64,000 nucleotides of DNA, taken from assembly GCA_030674185.1 (NCBI GenBank), contig CM060314.1, positions 26,313,391 to 26,377,390 of the forward strand, in the 5' to 3' direction. Below, piece after piece: positions 11,926 through 23,570 of the stretch. Every line of letters starts with the position of its first letter. Position 1 is the first letter of the stretch. The notes beneath the pieces are model-generated. The model was not told the origin of the DNA. It was given only the letters and a program-made list of their open reading frames with translations, and did not search any database. Origin of the DNA: Monoplex corrugatus (lineage: Eukaryota; Mollusca; Gastropoda; Littorinimorpha; Ranellidae). Position numbers and translations under genes: made by a program.

Positions 11926-12104
11926 TATAAAAATAAAAAGCGAGGAAGGGGTTGGGGTGAGTTTTATAAAAATAGAAAACGGGGATGACGGTTGGAGGAT
12001 GGGGTCAAGGGGAAGAAGGGAGAAATTTCATTTGTTGTTTGGGGAAGAATTCGAATTTGAGAGGTAGTGGCCATTTCGCACTCACAGTTTGATTGTGGAA
12101 CAGC
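11926..12104 (+). promoter_or_regulatory. Candidate internal promoter (P2) before exon 1b
   Basis: Two near-identical TATA-like words, TATAAAAATA at 11926 and TATAAAAATAG at 11965, lie 140-180 bases before the ATG at 12105, in a stretch without simple repeats. An in-frame TGA at 12090 precedes that ATG. The spacing would suit a start site around 11950-12000 and a short leader. The evidence is only motif matches plus position. Confidence 0.35.
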
Positions 12105-12181
12105 ATGGGGAAGGGACTACCTCCATTTCTGCAGGCTTATGGCCATCGAATGCATCCCTTTTATGACGAGTTTTATCACCG
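12105..12181 (+). CDS. Clock: Candidate first coding exon 1b of Clock
   Basis: ATG at 12105 opens a frame of 25 codons plus two bases, beginning MGKGLPPFLQ and ending FYDEFYH, and meets the donor ACCG/gtaggt in phase 2. Joining to the acceptor at 15169 makes CG plus T (Arg) and runs straight into the acidic ESVLSIDD segment and then the bHLH. The upstream in-frame TGA at 12090 supports the ATG as a true start. The peptide is rich in Tyr, His and Phe and has no known motif. Position 12104 is preceded by AG, and a splice from exon 1a would keep the frame (AG plus C, then ATG), but the polypyrimidine tract there is poor. I therefore prefer an alternative first exon to an internal one. Confidence 0.55.
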
Positions 12182-14255
12182 GTAGGTTTTAGATGTTTTG
12201 GGGTAAAGGTTGAAGTCACATTTTTTGTGTGTTCTCTTTACTTTAAGATCAGTTTCATTTTGATTTAATTCTAAAGTTATGTATGATTGTAGTAGTAGTA
12301 GTAAATGTCAGATTATGAATTTATTGGTTTTTTGTTTTTGTTGTAAACCTTTTTATTCAGTTTTTTTTTTTTCATTCATGAAAGAACTTATAATATTGAG
12401 TCTCTAACTCTAAGAAATGAGAAGATTTTGATTTGTTAATAACAGTTGTAAAAATGAATGTGTGTCCTTCATCGTAAACTTGGTGTCAAATTAATCATGC
12501 CCCTAGCTCTTTGTGCGTGTGTGTGTAAAAACTGCATATTAAGGGAGTGATAGAAAAGGACTCCTTTTTATTTCTGATCAACCAGAGAGATCAAAAGACC
12601 AAAGCAAAACAGATGCCCCACACTTTGTTCCTACTCATACCTTAGCATGCATTATATGTAGTTCGATGAAGTTAGGAATAGAAAAATGATGAGGGTCGGT
12701 CTTTCATGACATTTCATTTTTGAAGACGCCATAGATCAGCTTTTTGTAAGGATGGCGCTCTCTTGTATTGATCTCTCACTTTCAGTCTTATGATTTTACG
12801 TCTGTCTCGCTTTTTCTCTCCATGTGTATGAGTTATAACTTATATGTCTTGTGCGTGTTTATGTTTGAAAATGTCTGAAAATGATCTGAAGGTAAAACAT
12901 TTATTCTGCCTTTGGTGTTAACACAGTGATGATTTTACCTCATAATAATAAATTTAGAAGAAAACAAACAAACAAACAAAACAAAAAGACCCCAGTTGAT
13001 CAGCATGTAAATCAGTTTGTTAAAATGAGCATGGTTCTTTGAATTTTAATTGTGTGTGTATTTTTTTACATTTTGTGTTTGTTTGTGGAGGGGGGGGGGG
13101 GGATAGATTGTTTTTGAGTGAACATTGAAACAAGTGTTTGAGTGTAAACTGACAGAAACACTTCCTAAATAGATCTGTATTCCTAAATATGATATGAATC
13201 TGTAATAGAGTGGAGTCATTTATACAGTAATATGACCCTGGCTCTGGTATTGACCAAATTCATGTTTAGTAGCTTGTACAAATGAGAATGGTGGATTGTT
13301 TATGCTTTAGGAATTATGTACAGTGAGTACTTTTTTAAAAAGTGATAACTATTTTTTGTTTTTTTAAGATTCTATCATTTTTGGATTTTCAGTTACGTTA
13401 AAAAACATCTTGAACAAGTTAAAATGTATGAAAAAAGACAGTATTTTTATTTTTCATTTTCAGTTAGATCATAATCATAACAGAGTATCTGTGAAATTAG
13501 GTTGTTGTCATCGTAGAGAGTGTATTGCCACAGTGCTGTGTCTCGCTCCTATGCCCCAGCCAACCTCTAAGATTTTTTATTTCTTATGTTTTTTGTTTGT
13601 TTGTTTTTTGTTTTGTTTTTTTGCATGTGAATGTTTGTATTTCTTGCAGTGTTGAAGTGGGTTTTTCTTATGAGTTTTGCCAGGAACAACAGATACACAT
13701 TACTGGTATTTCTTCAGTGTATGCAAAGTACATATTGATCTTGAGACCTCAGCTTGCATCCCATGCAAGTCTATCATCTACAACCACAGGACCCAGTGAA
13801 AGGAAAAAGAAAAAAGAAATATCTTTGCCCCAACCTATTGTCATCTTTTTCTTCGATGTTTGACTTTGAGCAATGAGTATGGTCACAGTTTACACCTTAA
13901 ATGCTCAGTCTGTCTATCAGACACAAAACAGTTTATCAGAGACATATTTTTACGACATTGGCTCAGATATATGTGTATGCACTTTGTTCTGGTGGCTTGA
14001 CCCAGATTGTATAGATAACATAAAAGTAAGTGACCCACATGTAGGCAGCATAAAACTATGTTACTGCATAGTCTGCATCCTTTAACATAGATGGTTTAAG
14101 AGAGAGAAAAAAGTTGTAGAAGAACGTCTTGGAAAAATGTGCTTTGAATGGAGTGGTAAGGTAGAAAAATAGAGACAGCAAGATGCTAGAAAGAAAAAAA
14201 GAAAGGCAGGAACAAAAAAGGAAAAATAATAGGAGGCTAGTTGTTCAGAGTTGAC

Positions 14256-14325
14256 ATTTTGACTCCTGCACTCTCTGTCCACCAGCATTCTGCATAGTCA
14301 GTCATGCAAGCAAAACAAAAACTGA
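14256..14325. mobile_element. Palindromic MITE-like element, partial copy 2
   Basis: TTTTGACTCCTGCACTCTCT, CCACCAGCATTCTGCAT and GCAAGCAAAACAAAAACTGAACCC repeat, in order, the left half of the elements at 709 and 57210. The right half is missing. Confidence 0.55.
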
Positions 14326-14439
14326 ACCCGTCATTCTCGGAGGCGTGATGTTTTGATCTTCTCTTGAAACCTGTGTCGCTTTTGCAAACTGCTGAGTGAT
14401 ATACCTTCTTTGGTACAGAACATGGTGGAGTGAGTGTCG

Positions 14440-14612
14440 GTCTGCATTCCCGAAGATGAAGATAGAAAAGAGGAGATGTATAGCACAGATTTCCAAAAGG
14501 TCTCTGGGGAGAAAGATAGAAAAGAGGACATTTCTGGCACAGAATTTCAAGAAGTTGGGAGTGCTTATTTCCACTGAAAAAGCCCAAGGCATCCCTGCAG
14601 GACCTGTCATAT
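14440..14612 (-). repeat. R1 dispersed repeat, two minus-strand 5' fragments in tandem
   Basis: AGATAGAAAAGAGGA occurs at 14460 and again near 14515, each followed by a diverged GGCACAGAATTTCAAGAAG. These are the complement of the TTCTGGAAATTCTGTGCTAG and CCTCTTTTCTGTC words of the R1 family. Confidence 0.55.
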
Positions 14613-15004
14613 CCTAATTAAAGGGCGCTGTAAGTGTAACTGTCTGCCAGTCTTGACCGTTTCCTTCAGCATTTGGTCAGATTGATCAGTAGTCAGGTAA
14701 AGCAAGGCTAGTCATGTCTGTTCTTTTGGCTGATGGTAAGTCTATAATTTCATTTTTCTTGCACTTCTCCACTCATTTTGTGAACATGAGGGTTGAATGA
14801 GCAGCATAGTTTAGGGCAGTAAGCTAGAAGTAATGTACGCAGTCTTTCTCAGTTTTAAGGGATATATATATGACTTTTTTATTTTTCCTTTTTCAGTAAT
14901 TGCCACACACACAGTGACTGTAGCTTACCAAGGTGATCTGAGTGGATGGCAGTGCTTTGTGTTATTTTGTTTTTTTGTGATTTGTGTGTATGTTGTGTCA
15001 TGTG

Positions 15005-15008
<4 letters not shown>

Positions 15009-15069
<61 letters not shown>

Positions 15070-15114
15070 TGTGAGAGAGAGAGAGAGAGAAAGAGAGACA
15101 GAGAGAGAGAGAGA
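15009..15114. repeat. (GT)n(GA)n compound microsatellite
   Basis: A GT run of about 60 bases passes into GA repeats, ending 54 bases before the Clock exon 2 acceptor. Confidence 0.95.
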
Positions 15115-15168
15115 GGGCTGGATAAAAGATGCTGAGGTATTAACATCATGTTCTTTTTTGTATTTCAG

Positions 15169-15228
15169 TGAAAGTGTTCTCAGTATTGATGACTTTGATG
15201 ATGGAGATGAAAAAGACAATGTTAAAAG
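15169..15228 (+). CDS. Clock: Clock exon 2: acidic N-terminal segment before the bHLH
   Basis: The exon is 60 bases with acceptor tatttcag/T and donor AAAAG/gtaag. It encodes ESVLSIDDFDDGDEKDNVK, then an Arg split across the junction. This matches the acidic linker that precedes the basic region in fly and vertebrate CLOCK (an Asp/Glu/Lys-rich stretch ending in KR). It enters and leaves in phase 2, so its length is a multiple of three and skipping it would keep the frame. A (GT)n(GA)n microsatellite ends only 54 bases before the acceptor. Support comes from homology position, splice sites and phase. Confidence 0.85.
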
Positions 15229-15660
15229 GTAAGAAATTATATGCATGCTCATCATCCTTCATAAATAAAAAAGAAAAAGAAAAAAGTCAGCCAGCTAACC
15301 ACCAAGCAGCTGTTTGTTTGCTTGCATGTTTTTTTTGTTATTGTTTGTTTATGTTCTTTGTCCCAACTTTGCATTGGTTCATTCACATTAATTATATCGA
15401 TTAACCTCATTCTGTCATGCATTGCATATGGTATACATTTTTAGATGTGATTGCAATTTGACCGTACTTTCCATACTGTCACTGAGTTATCAGATCTAGG
15501 TACAGCTCTTTACCATTTTAAGAACAGGAATCACAAAGAGGGTAGAAAAAGAACAATAAAAGCGACACTGTTTAATTGAGACCACTCAAGTCTATTCACT
15601 GATATGCTTCCTTTTGCCCATTTTAGTTCTTTATAGCTTGGTTGCTTTTGTGAAATTTAA

Positions 15661-15953
15661 GTTTGGAGTTTGTTCAAGAGGAATTTATCTCATTCAGACA
15701 ATTTCATGCGCATTCCATCTAAATCTGCCAGCAGTTGTCTGGCAGACTCAGAGCCTGCATGGTGGCAAGGTGTTGAAAGGACAAGGGGGAAGGAACCGGT
15801 GAAGTACTAAGCTGACACCACGAGAATGATTAAAGAATGAAAAATGAGGATGGGCAGCAAACAGGCCTGGTTTTGTGTTGCAAGATGGGATGGAACTCAG
15901 GACATGAAATATTTGAGCACATAACTCTATCAAAAGAGCCAATCAGCGCTTAA
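15661..15953 (-). mobile_element. SINE-like repeat S2, copy 1
   Basis: It shares GTTTGGAGTTTGTTCAAGAG, CTGCCAGCAGTTGTCTGGCAG and TCAAAAGAGCCA with the copy at 18277-18557. Read on the minus strand, that related copy contains GAGTTCAATCCC, a B-box-like word of a tRNA-derived head. It has no coding capacity. Confidence 0.65.
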
Positions 15954-18276
15954 CAAAAGCTAAAATCGTACAAAGCTAAATTTGTTCTTATGTTGTTTTT
16001 ATCCTTTATTTATTTATTTATTTGTACAGCTTCACAATACTGGAAACTCTTTGAGGACATGCAGGACTTTTGTCAAAATACAGACTGTCGTACACTGTAG
16101 ACTGGAAATGATGTCCCATTACTGTGTACATAAATATGTTGGTCCTTTCATGCATTTGTCTCTATCAGTAGAAACGTTTTTAATAACTTTATTTTTTCAT
16201 TTTGACGGAAACAATAGCAGATGGACAAATCTGTGTGTACTGTCTTGTTTTGCAGACTTTTAGGTTAGTTTTTGTTTGAAATTGTTTAAAAAAAATACAT
16301 CAGTATGATAAAAACAACAACAAAAATACCAACAAAAAAACAACAATTGGCTTATCAGTTTATTCACACAATTCAACTATGAACAATTAGAACAACACCA
16401 GGTGCAATCATGGCTGATGAAGCGAGATTTGTTGTAACTGCCCTAGCATGAGACAGACAGAATTAACATTGAAGTCCCAACTGTTTCTACTGGTGCAGCA
16501 GATGTGCTGTGTAGTAGATGAAAATCAACGAGACTTTTGTGGGAGCACTCGAAACTGTATCAGTAAAATTCAGACAGCTGTAGCCTGTGTTATTATGTGC
16601 ATTACAGGTGAACTGGATGCTCTCTGTTAGGGAAGTCTTGAAAGAAATCATCTGATATTTTATTGTGGCACAGGTATGGGTTGCTGTATGGATGATGAAA
16701 CTGGACATGATAATATTGCACTTGATGCATAGTTTTGAAGTTTCAAAAAACACTGTCAGATGTCTGCATCACATAGAAGTGACAGATAGATGATTTTTAG
16801 TACTAGAAAAATGCATGAGTGTATTTTGCTACCTGAAAGAGACTTAATTAGTTAATAATACCATCTGTTATCATGACTTCAGTCTGGCTCCGATTGACAC
16901 ACACACACACAGAATTACTAGAAACTCCCTTTTGTAACAAAACACTGGTATTCCATATAACAAAAGATTGACAAATGTTATTAGAATTAGACAGACAAGA
17001 CAGACCAACACACGAGTATTTTGCAAATCTCTTTGAGAGTGGGGCACCCATTATTCAGCCTAGCTTTTCGGTGTTATGTAAGTGCACATATATTTTGTTC
17101 AGTTGTTTTGCTATTTTTTTCGTTTTGGAAAATGAGACAGTGCAAACAGCAGGGTACTTTGTGTGTGTGTGTGTATGTGTGTGTGTGCTGCTGTGCTGCG
17201 TGCGTGTGTGTGTGAATTCATACAGTGTGAACAGCAGGGAATTTTCATGATCTTACGAGAAATGAAACAGTGTATGAATTCAATATATATTTTTAATCAG
17301 AAGGAAAGTTTTCTTAAGAGATTTATTGCATTCAGATGGCTCCATTATTTCATCCATATATCTGCCAATTGTAATCTGATGAGTGAGGCTTTAACCTAAA
17401 AGATGGATGGGAGGAAGATTGTCAGCCAGAAAAATGGGTGACTCTTCTCTTATCATTAAGATAGTAGTAGACAAAGATTGTCGGCCATGAAAAGGCTTCA
17501 CACTTCTATTATTATTAGGATAGTACTTTTAAATATAAATGAATCAACTTTAATGTGTTGTAACTTGTATTTTATTCTTTAAGACAGTATTAATGGAACA
17601 ACATTCGATGTTTGTAGTATTGAGTGCACTGACTAAAAGATAAAATCAGTAGTCTGGGGAATTGGTCAGAAACTAATCAAAGATCAGTAGTCTGGGGAAT
17701 TGGCCAGAAACTGTTAACTTTTCTTTCATGTTTCACTCTGTTACATAGTCATGTAAGAGTGAGAGAGAGAGAGAGAGAGAGAGAGTGTGGTGTGTGTGTG
17801 TGTGTGTGTGTGTGTAATGCAAATGTTTGTGTCCTGAGTATTGTGTATGTGCTCCATTGTTTTATAACGCAACACATGTATCTATTTATAGAGATTGTTG
17901 CTGTTATTACTATCAGTATTATGAATATTGCTAATATTCTTATTGTTGTTGTAAATCATTCTTGTAAAGCAAATTGTTAATCACTCTTATATAGCACAAT
18001 CCGCCAAACTCATACGGAGTCACAGCACCTTACATATATTATAATCAGACCATTTTGTGGATCTGGGAGAAAAGCTGTTACTGTGTTAGGCTAGCCGACC
18101 AGGTGCCACGATGTTGTTGCATAGTCTGTATGTTTGGTAGGTCAGCATCCGGGTGTTTTATGTATTCATAGGCCACCTATGTGTATATAAGATTGCTTGT
18201 ATGTCTGTATATGTGAATGTATGTCATTTTTATAATAGGTAGCAGCCAAGTCACTTTTTACATTGCAGGTTAGAAG

Positions 18277-18557
18277 TTTGGAGTTTGTTCAAGAGGGATT
18301 TCTCATGCTTGGACAGTTCCATATGCGTTCACCCAAATCTGCCAGCAGTTATCTGGCAGATTTCTTGAGCCCACACAAAACCTTATGCGCTGGCAAGGTT
18401 GACATGGGTGGGGAAGAAAACACTGACACCATCAGAATGATAGGAGCATTACAGATGAGCAGTGAACAGCCAACTTTTATGTTGCGGGATGGGATTGAAC
18501 TCGAGACATGAAATCTTGAGCCCTTGGCTCTTTCAAAAGAGCCAGCCAGCCCGCGTA
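18277..18557 (-). mobile_element. SINE-like repeat S2, copy 2
   Basis: The layout is the same as at 15661-15953. The minus-strand order is GGCTGGCTGGCTC (A-box-like side), GAGTTCAATCCCATCCCGC (B-box-like), then the body containing CTGCCAGATAACTGCTGGCAG. This suggests a tRNA-derived SINE. The hairpin CTGCCAGCAG...CTGGCAG lies in the body. Confidence 0.65.
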
Positions 18558-18774
18558 AAAATTACGTGCATGGACACAGAACAAGATTTTGAAACAATAT
18601 AACTCAGATTGAGCTGTCCAACTGGCTTAAGGTTAATGCCTGCCGATCTGAAGGAAAGACATCACACTTGATGTTGGGTTGTGTCCTCTGTTACCCCTCA
18701 GGCAGTTGCCTGTTTGATGTGGTATTTCTGGGAGATGGATCCCTGCCTTTTAGAAGTGAATGGTATGCTCAGCA

Positions 18775-19255
18775 TGTCTGGGTCTCTCTGTATTTGTGTA
18801 AAAATGGATGGTGTGCCCAATACATATATGGGTCTCTCTACATTGTTGATAAAAATGGATGTTGTGACCGTTTGTGTAAAAAATGGATGGTATGCCCAGT
18901 CTGTCTGAGTCTGTCCATATCTGTGTTTCTGTCCATATCTGTGTTAAAAAATGGATGATATGCCCATCGTATGAGGGTCTCCATATTTGTGTTAAAAATG
19001 GGTTGGACAGCTGTAGTGTTATATCTGGCTTTCTCTATATTTATATTGAAAATGGATTTTAATATTTTATACCCAGTATGCTTGTGTCTCGGTACAATTG
19101 TGTTAAAAATGTATGGTATAGCTAGTATGCCTGGGTCTCTCCGTATTTGAGTTAAAAATGGATGGTATGTCTGGATCTGTTCATGCTCCATGTTTGTGTT
19201 AAAAGTGGATTGTATGGCCAGCATGTCTAGGTCTCTCCGTATTTGTGCTAAAAAG
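18775..19255. repeat. Diverged minisatellite, units of about 50 bases
   Basis: GTTAAAAATGGATGGTATG and GGGTCTCTCCGTATTTGTG recur roughly ten times with many changes. Weak open frames on both strands reflect the repetition. Confidence 0.75.
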
Positions 19256-20197
19256 TAATGGACATCCTTCCATCTGTGCTATATATTGCTTATGATTTTT
19301 GTTTATTGTCATTTCATTTCATCTATCTCCTTTTACTTTTTAATTATGGGAGAGAGAGATACACTACTAGGAGAGAAAAAATAAGAACACAAGGGAGTGA
19401 GGATTGGAGGGTCTGTCCTTTCTGTAATTGTAAAAAAGGTTTTCGGTGTACACACCCCATCTGTCTACTTTTTTTTATCTTTTTCCATAATACTCATGTC
19501 ATCTTTTAATTTTAAGCAACCAGTTGATGTGCAAGTCTTTTTCATGTGGGCAATTTCTTCTGTGTTTCTGTACATAAACTTAGGGTCTGTTTTGTGTCTG
19601 TCTTCTATTTCTTTCCACTTTGTTTCTAGTTAAGCTTTCCTAGCTTCACTGCACTTGACTTATTCTTGGTTTCCTTTTCTGTCTTTTTGTATTCTTCCTC
19701 TTTTTCCTTTAAACTTCCATATTTCTTCCTTCTTCTTTTTTTGAGATAATTTCAGTTGATTGTTTACCATCCTGAGTTTTTCTAATAACAGAAATAGGCC
19801 TCAAATTTAAATTGAACCAGGTGAAGAGATACAGCAGCAGTGTTTAGCTCTATAGCTGTAAGCCCTGTAGCCCGCAGCAAGTTGATGATAGCACTGATGA
19901 AACAACATGTGACAAGAACTGATTGCTTGTCTCATTACCCATGTCTGTGGTTTGGATCTCTCGATATGTGTGAGATATTTGTGGACCATGACTGCATCTT
20001 GTGGTGCATTTCCTCTGTGTGTGTGTGTTCGTTCGTTCTTTGATTTAACGTCTTTTCACTATAAGTGATATTAGACGGGGGAGGGGGGGGGGGGGAGTGA
20101 ACAAAATAAAATGTAGAACGATAGTTGGACGGGTTGGATTTGGGCAGAGGGAAGACAGAGGAAAAAGACATTAGTAGGTGGGGGAACAATAAAATGG

Positions 20198-20198
<1 letters not shown>

Positions 20199-20274
<76 letters not shown>
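20199..20274. repeat. (GT)n microsatellite, about 76 bases
   Basis: This is a near-perfect GT run. It is preceded by a G-run at 20082-20095. Confidence 0.95.
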
Positions 20275-20275
<1 letters not shown>

Positions 20276-20716
20276 TTTTGTTGTATTTGTTTTGGTTTTA
20301 TTTTAGGAGAGGGGAGGGGTTGGGTGGGTGGATGGGGCGGTGGAGTGGTGAGACGGAGGGAGAGACGTGACAGCAAGAGAGAGGGAAGGTTAGAGGATGG
20401 GATTGTTTGCATGGTTCTGTCCAATAGTCAGGTTTGTCTGCACCGGCTGCATCCAGTCACTGAGTATTTTGTCATGTCATCGACAGCTTGGCCTTTCGTT
20501 TGTTTCTTTTTATTTTTTTTATTTTTTTTTTCACTATTATATTTTTAGATAGCCTACTTGCTCGGTTTTCTCTGTCTCTCTCTGTGTCTGTGTGTGTGTC
20601 TCTCTCTGTCTCTGTCTGTCCATCTGTCTGTCTCTCCCTTCTTTTCGCAGTTTTTCTCTCTCTCGCTCTCTGTGCCTCCTGTTCTGTTTCTCCTATCTTT
20701 ACCCTACATTAACTTA

Positions 20717-20849
20717 GCTTACATGATTTTTAATGTGTGTATTTCATGTTCACATGCATACAAAAGAGAAGGTGGTACAGGCATAGCAGGTCTGCACATA
20801 TGTTTGACATGGGGATATTGGAGATATCTCCTTCCTCTTATCCACCAAG
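20717..20849 (-). repeat. Dispersed repeat S1, copy 1
   Basis: AGGTCTGCACATATGTTTGACATGG and the neighbouring ATGCATACAAAAGAGAAGG and TATCCACCAAGT words match, in the same order, the copies near 29.4, 40.6 and 50.5 kb. Orientation is set by the complete-looking family form, whose tRNA-like head reads on the minus strand. Confidence 0.6.
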
Positions 20850-21330
20850 TGTTTGTTAGTTGGAAGTTCAGCATCTCTTAGCAAACATGGTTATCATCTC
20901 CACCAAACCAAATATTTATTCATCTCCCCGTTATGATACACACATACACCAAAGAAGGGGAAAAAAAACAAGAACGAAAGAATTTCAGGGAATATACAGC
21001 TTAAGAAAATCTTCGATACATACAGTGTAGGCAAATATATCATCAATCTGAAAATGTCAGACAGTTGACACGGTGCACATGGGGCTGGAAAATGAAATAA
21101 TGTCTGCTTGCGTAATCTGAAATACAACACTGTTAATTGCATTATCCATTCCATTGAAGTAATGATGCAAATAAGTGTATCATGTATCTCATGAAATTGA
21201 TTTTTGTCACTTTCTGTCTTTCTCGTCTATTTCTGTGTAGATTCTGAAATGAAAAGTTGTATCAAGTATCTTATGAAATCATGTAAGGGAGTGTACTTGC
21301 CTCTATCTGTTATGTTTGGGGAGGAGAGGA

Positions 21331-21375
<45 letters not shown>

Positions 21376-21792
21376 TGAGAGAGAGAGAGAGATGAAACAC
21401 TTGACATTTTACTGACAGTAGCTTGTTATGGCCCTCATGTCAAAAGGTATAACCTGTTTAATAACATCAGTGTGTCATGAACAAAACAACAATAACAACA
21501 AATAGAAAAAAAACCAGTTAAGTGTAACGTAAACTGACATACAGAGTGCAATCTAGCGTGAACTGTGCGCCCACATTGATTCTGATATATTACATTTACA
21601 TTCATGTTAGACAGAAAGAGAACATACACACTTTCTACTTCCTCCTTCCTCTGTGTGAACATGTTACGAGTAATATGGCTTTTAGACATGTCTGCACAGT
21701 TCTGAAACAAGACTTCACACCTGCTTAAGTAGAGACAGACCGTCAGCATGCCTGCTGACCATATAATCAGAACCATTGCATGTGCTTCTTAG

Positions 21793-21994
21793 TTAACCCT
21801 TTGACTCCCGCACTCTATCTACCAAATTGCGTGCGCTACTTAGTTAACCCTTTGACTCCCGCACCCATCTACCAACTGCAACAACTTAACCCTTCGGTTC
21901 TCTTTAAGGAAATCAAAGGGTTAAGTTTCTGCTTTGCGAGCATGGTTGGCAATGCAATATGCTGGTGGACAGGATGCGGGAATCAAAGGGTTAG
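21793..21994. mobile_element. Palindromic MITE-like element, copy 3, with duplicated left end
   Basis: TTAACCCTTTGACTCCCGCA occurs at 21793 and again at 21843, showing a tandem duplication of the left terminus. The body follows, with ATCAAAGGGTTAAGTTTCTG and the right end GGGAATCAAAGGGTTA. Confidence 0.75.
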
Positions 21995-22070
21995 AGGACA
22001 ACCTGACAAGCCTGGTTTTGACCGATTTTGTTCGGCATATACCATGAGTCTTCATGCATGTGTCACTCAC

Positions 22071-22140
22071 TTTCTTACCTAGCCTTGACTGAATGATGTT
22101 CTATAATTACCTAGCCTTGACTGAATGATGTTCTATAAAA
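22071..22140. repeat. 35-base direct duplication
   Basis: CTAGCCTTGACTGAATGATG followed by TTCTATAA occurs twice in tandem. Confidence 0.9.
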
Positions 22141-23100
22141 TGCTGCAGATATGCCAATAAAACTTAATGAAGCAAGTGATTGTAAATATATTTGTCACTT
22201 AACATGCCATGGCCTGATGTAATAGGATCAGAGTGGCTCCTGGAATGGCTTAAATAGACTCTGAATTGAAGTGGGTTTGTGGTTAAACACCCATCGGAAA
22301 GTGAAAGAAGCTTGAGGTCTTGAGTGTGGTTGGACAGCGATTTTCACTCCCCTCTCCCCACCCCCCACTCCACTGGACTTGCAGGGCAGTTTGGGTGCAA
22401 AATGAGACCAAGTTCCCATAAAGGCAAAGGCAGTAAAGGAGTTGCCCTGGCCAAAAATGTAGGAAAATCTTCTCGAATAGTGAACAAAAATACTTTGAAA
22501 AAAAAAAATGAAGAACAAGAAATGATGACGTTTCTTCATTGACAGGGCACTGTCCCCAGAGAGAAACAACAGCAAATTTGACATGGTAAATCCGTTGTGA
22601 CTATTATAAAGAAAAATAAAAGGAAAATAGAATCTTAGAGGAAAGAAATTCAACAAATATTCAATGCTTTGGTAAAGTACGTTTCAGATAGTACCGTGTG
22701 ATACGATACAGTAGGAGTACAGTACATACAGTAGAGTAATGATATGATACAATAGAAATACAGTACGTGATACAACAGGATACAGTCCTGCACAGTTTAC
22801 ACCTTATGCTGTTTTGTATTCAGGATGCAAATGCAAATGAACTGTTCTGATCCAATAAAAACAATGGGATAGATACCAACACAAGATGAAATAACGGTGT
22901 GAAAATTTTTTTACATCATCAGCAAGAGAGACACTTATGTTTACTGTGCATTGTGTGTTTGTGCATATGTACACATGCACAGACTTTGAAGGAAATATTT
23001 GGTCAGTGCAAAGTTGGTCTTGTGCTTCTGAGTTTCTCCATAGAAATGTTGGAAATTTCTCAAATTGATGATTGTGTTGTCTACTTGGTATGTTTTGTAC

Positions 23101-23570
23101 AGTCCACTGGCTTCCTCTTTAACAGTGTATTAGATTCAAAGCTGCTTATGTTTGTTGTGTTGTCTTTGTTACTGTTTCTGCTTACATCTGAGTTCTCTGA
23201 ATTGCTCCATGCCTATTCTCCTTCCTGTATTCTTCACTCTTCTTCTGATACTCGGCTGTTCAGAATCTCTTGGTACAGAGGCAAGACTCATGCTTTCTGA
23301 TCTTTTGCCCGTTTAGGACCTTTCTATGGAATAATCTGCCTTTCATTTTTCTTCTTTAGTGGCTGAAGACAAAGACGGTGGAAGAGATGCTTGAGACAAC
23401 AAGAGATAGAGACAGATGGAAGTCCATGATTGCCAATGCCATGCGGCAAGGCACCTGGTGATAATGATGAATCTGCCTTTGATACGAGAAATTTGCCTAA
23501 CCCATTGTCTTTTAGTTTTAAGACCCAACTAAAGCCCATTTTTTCCCATGAAACTTTCAGATCAGATTGA
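23101..23570 (+). mobile_element. Degraded CR1/L2-like LINE C fragment, interrupted by another LINE
   Basis: Translated pieces VHWLPL, CIRFKAAYVC, then ELLHAYSPS, HSSSDTRLFRISWYRGKT, FLWNNLP and, after a 126-base interruption, DTRNLPNPLSFSFKTQLK line up in order with the LINE B protein at 9117-10110 (LHWLPVEKRIRYK, DLLHLYTPSRQLRSSADTRTF, WNQLP, SFKSSLKTH). Several stops and frameshifts show that it is old. Confidence 0.75.
23344..23469 (+). mobile_element. 126-base RTE-like LINE 3' end nested in LINE C
   Basis: The insert reads TVEEMLETTRDRDRWKSM, then IANAMRQGTW and stop, the typical C-terminus of RTE-type endonuclease/reverse transcriptase proteins, and ends TGATAATGATG. It is flanked by an 11-base direct repeat AATCTGCCTTT (23333-23343 and 23470-23480), which reads as the target site duplication. 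LINE C homology resumes immediately after it. Confidence 0.75.

Larger units (their letters stand above)
5085..12104 (+). other. Interval between exon 1a and exon 1b (intron 1 or upstream DNA)
   Basis: It holds LINE fragments at 5378-5813 and 9117-10110, a SINE fragment near 6108-6262 and a compound microsatellite at 6808-7132. In 7133-9116 I see only a (GT)n tract (8353-8410) and AT-rich unique DNA. In 10111-11925 I see no gene; a (GT)n stretch occurs near 10960-11000. Confidence 0.7.
12182..15168 (+). other. Intron between exon 1b and exon 2
   Basis: It holds a partial palindromic element (14256-14325), minus-strand R1 pieces (14440-14612), a G-run at 13090-13102 and a (GT)n(GA)n tract at 15009-15114. 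The rest is AT-rich with no supported gene. Confidence 0.7.

Noticed and set aside
12088..12181. Exon 1b as an internal exon beginning at 12088 after CTCACAG, or at 12135 after CTGCAG
   Set aside because: From a phase 2 upstream exon, both choices shift the frame, so that either a stop is reached or the junction with exon 2 is out of frame.
22324..22542. Frame of 72 codons near 22.3 kb
   Set aside because: No homology recognised, low-complexity Lys-rich end, no splice or promoter context.
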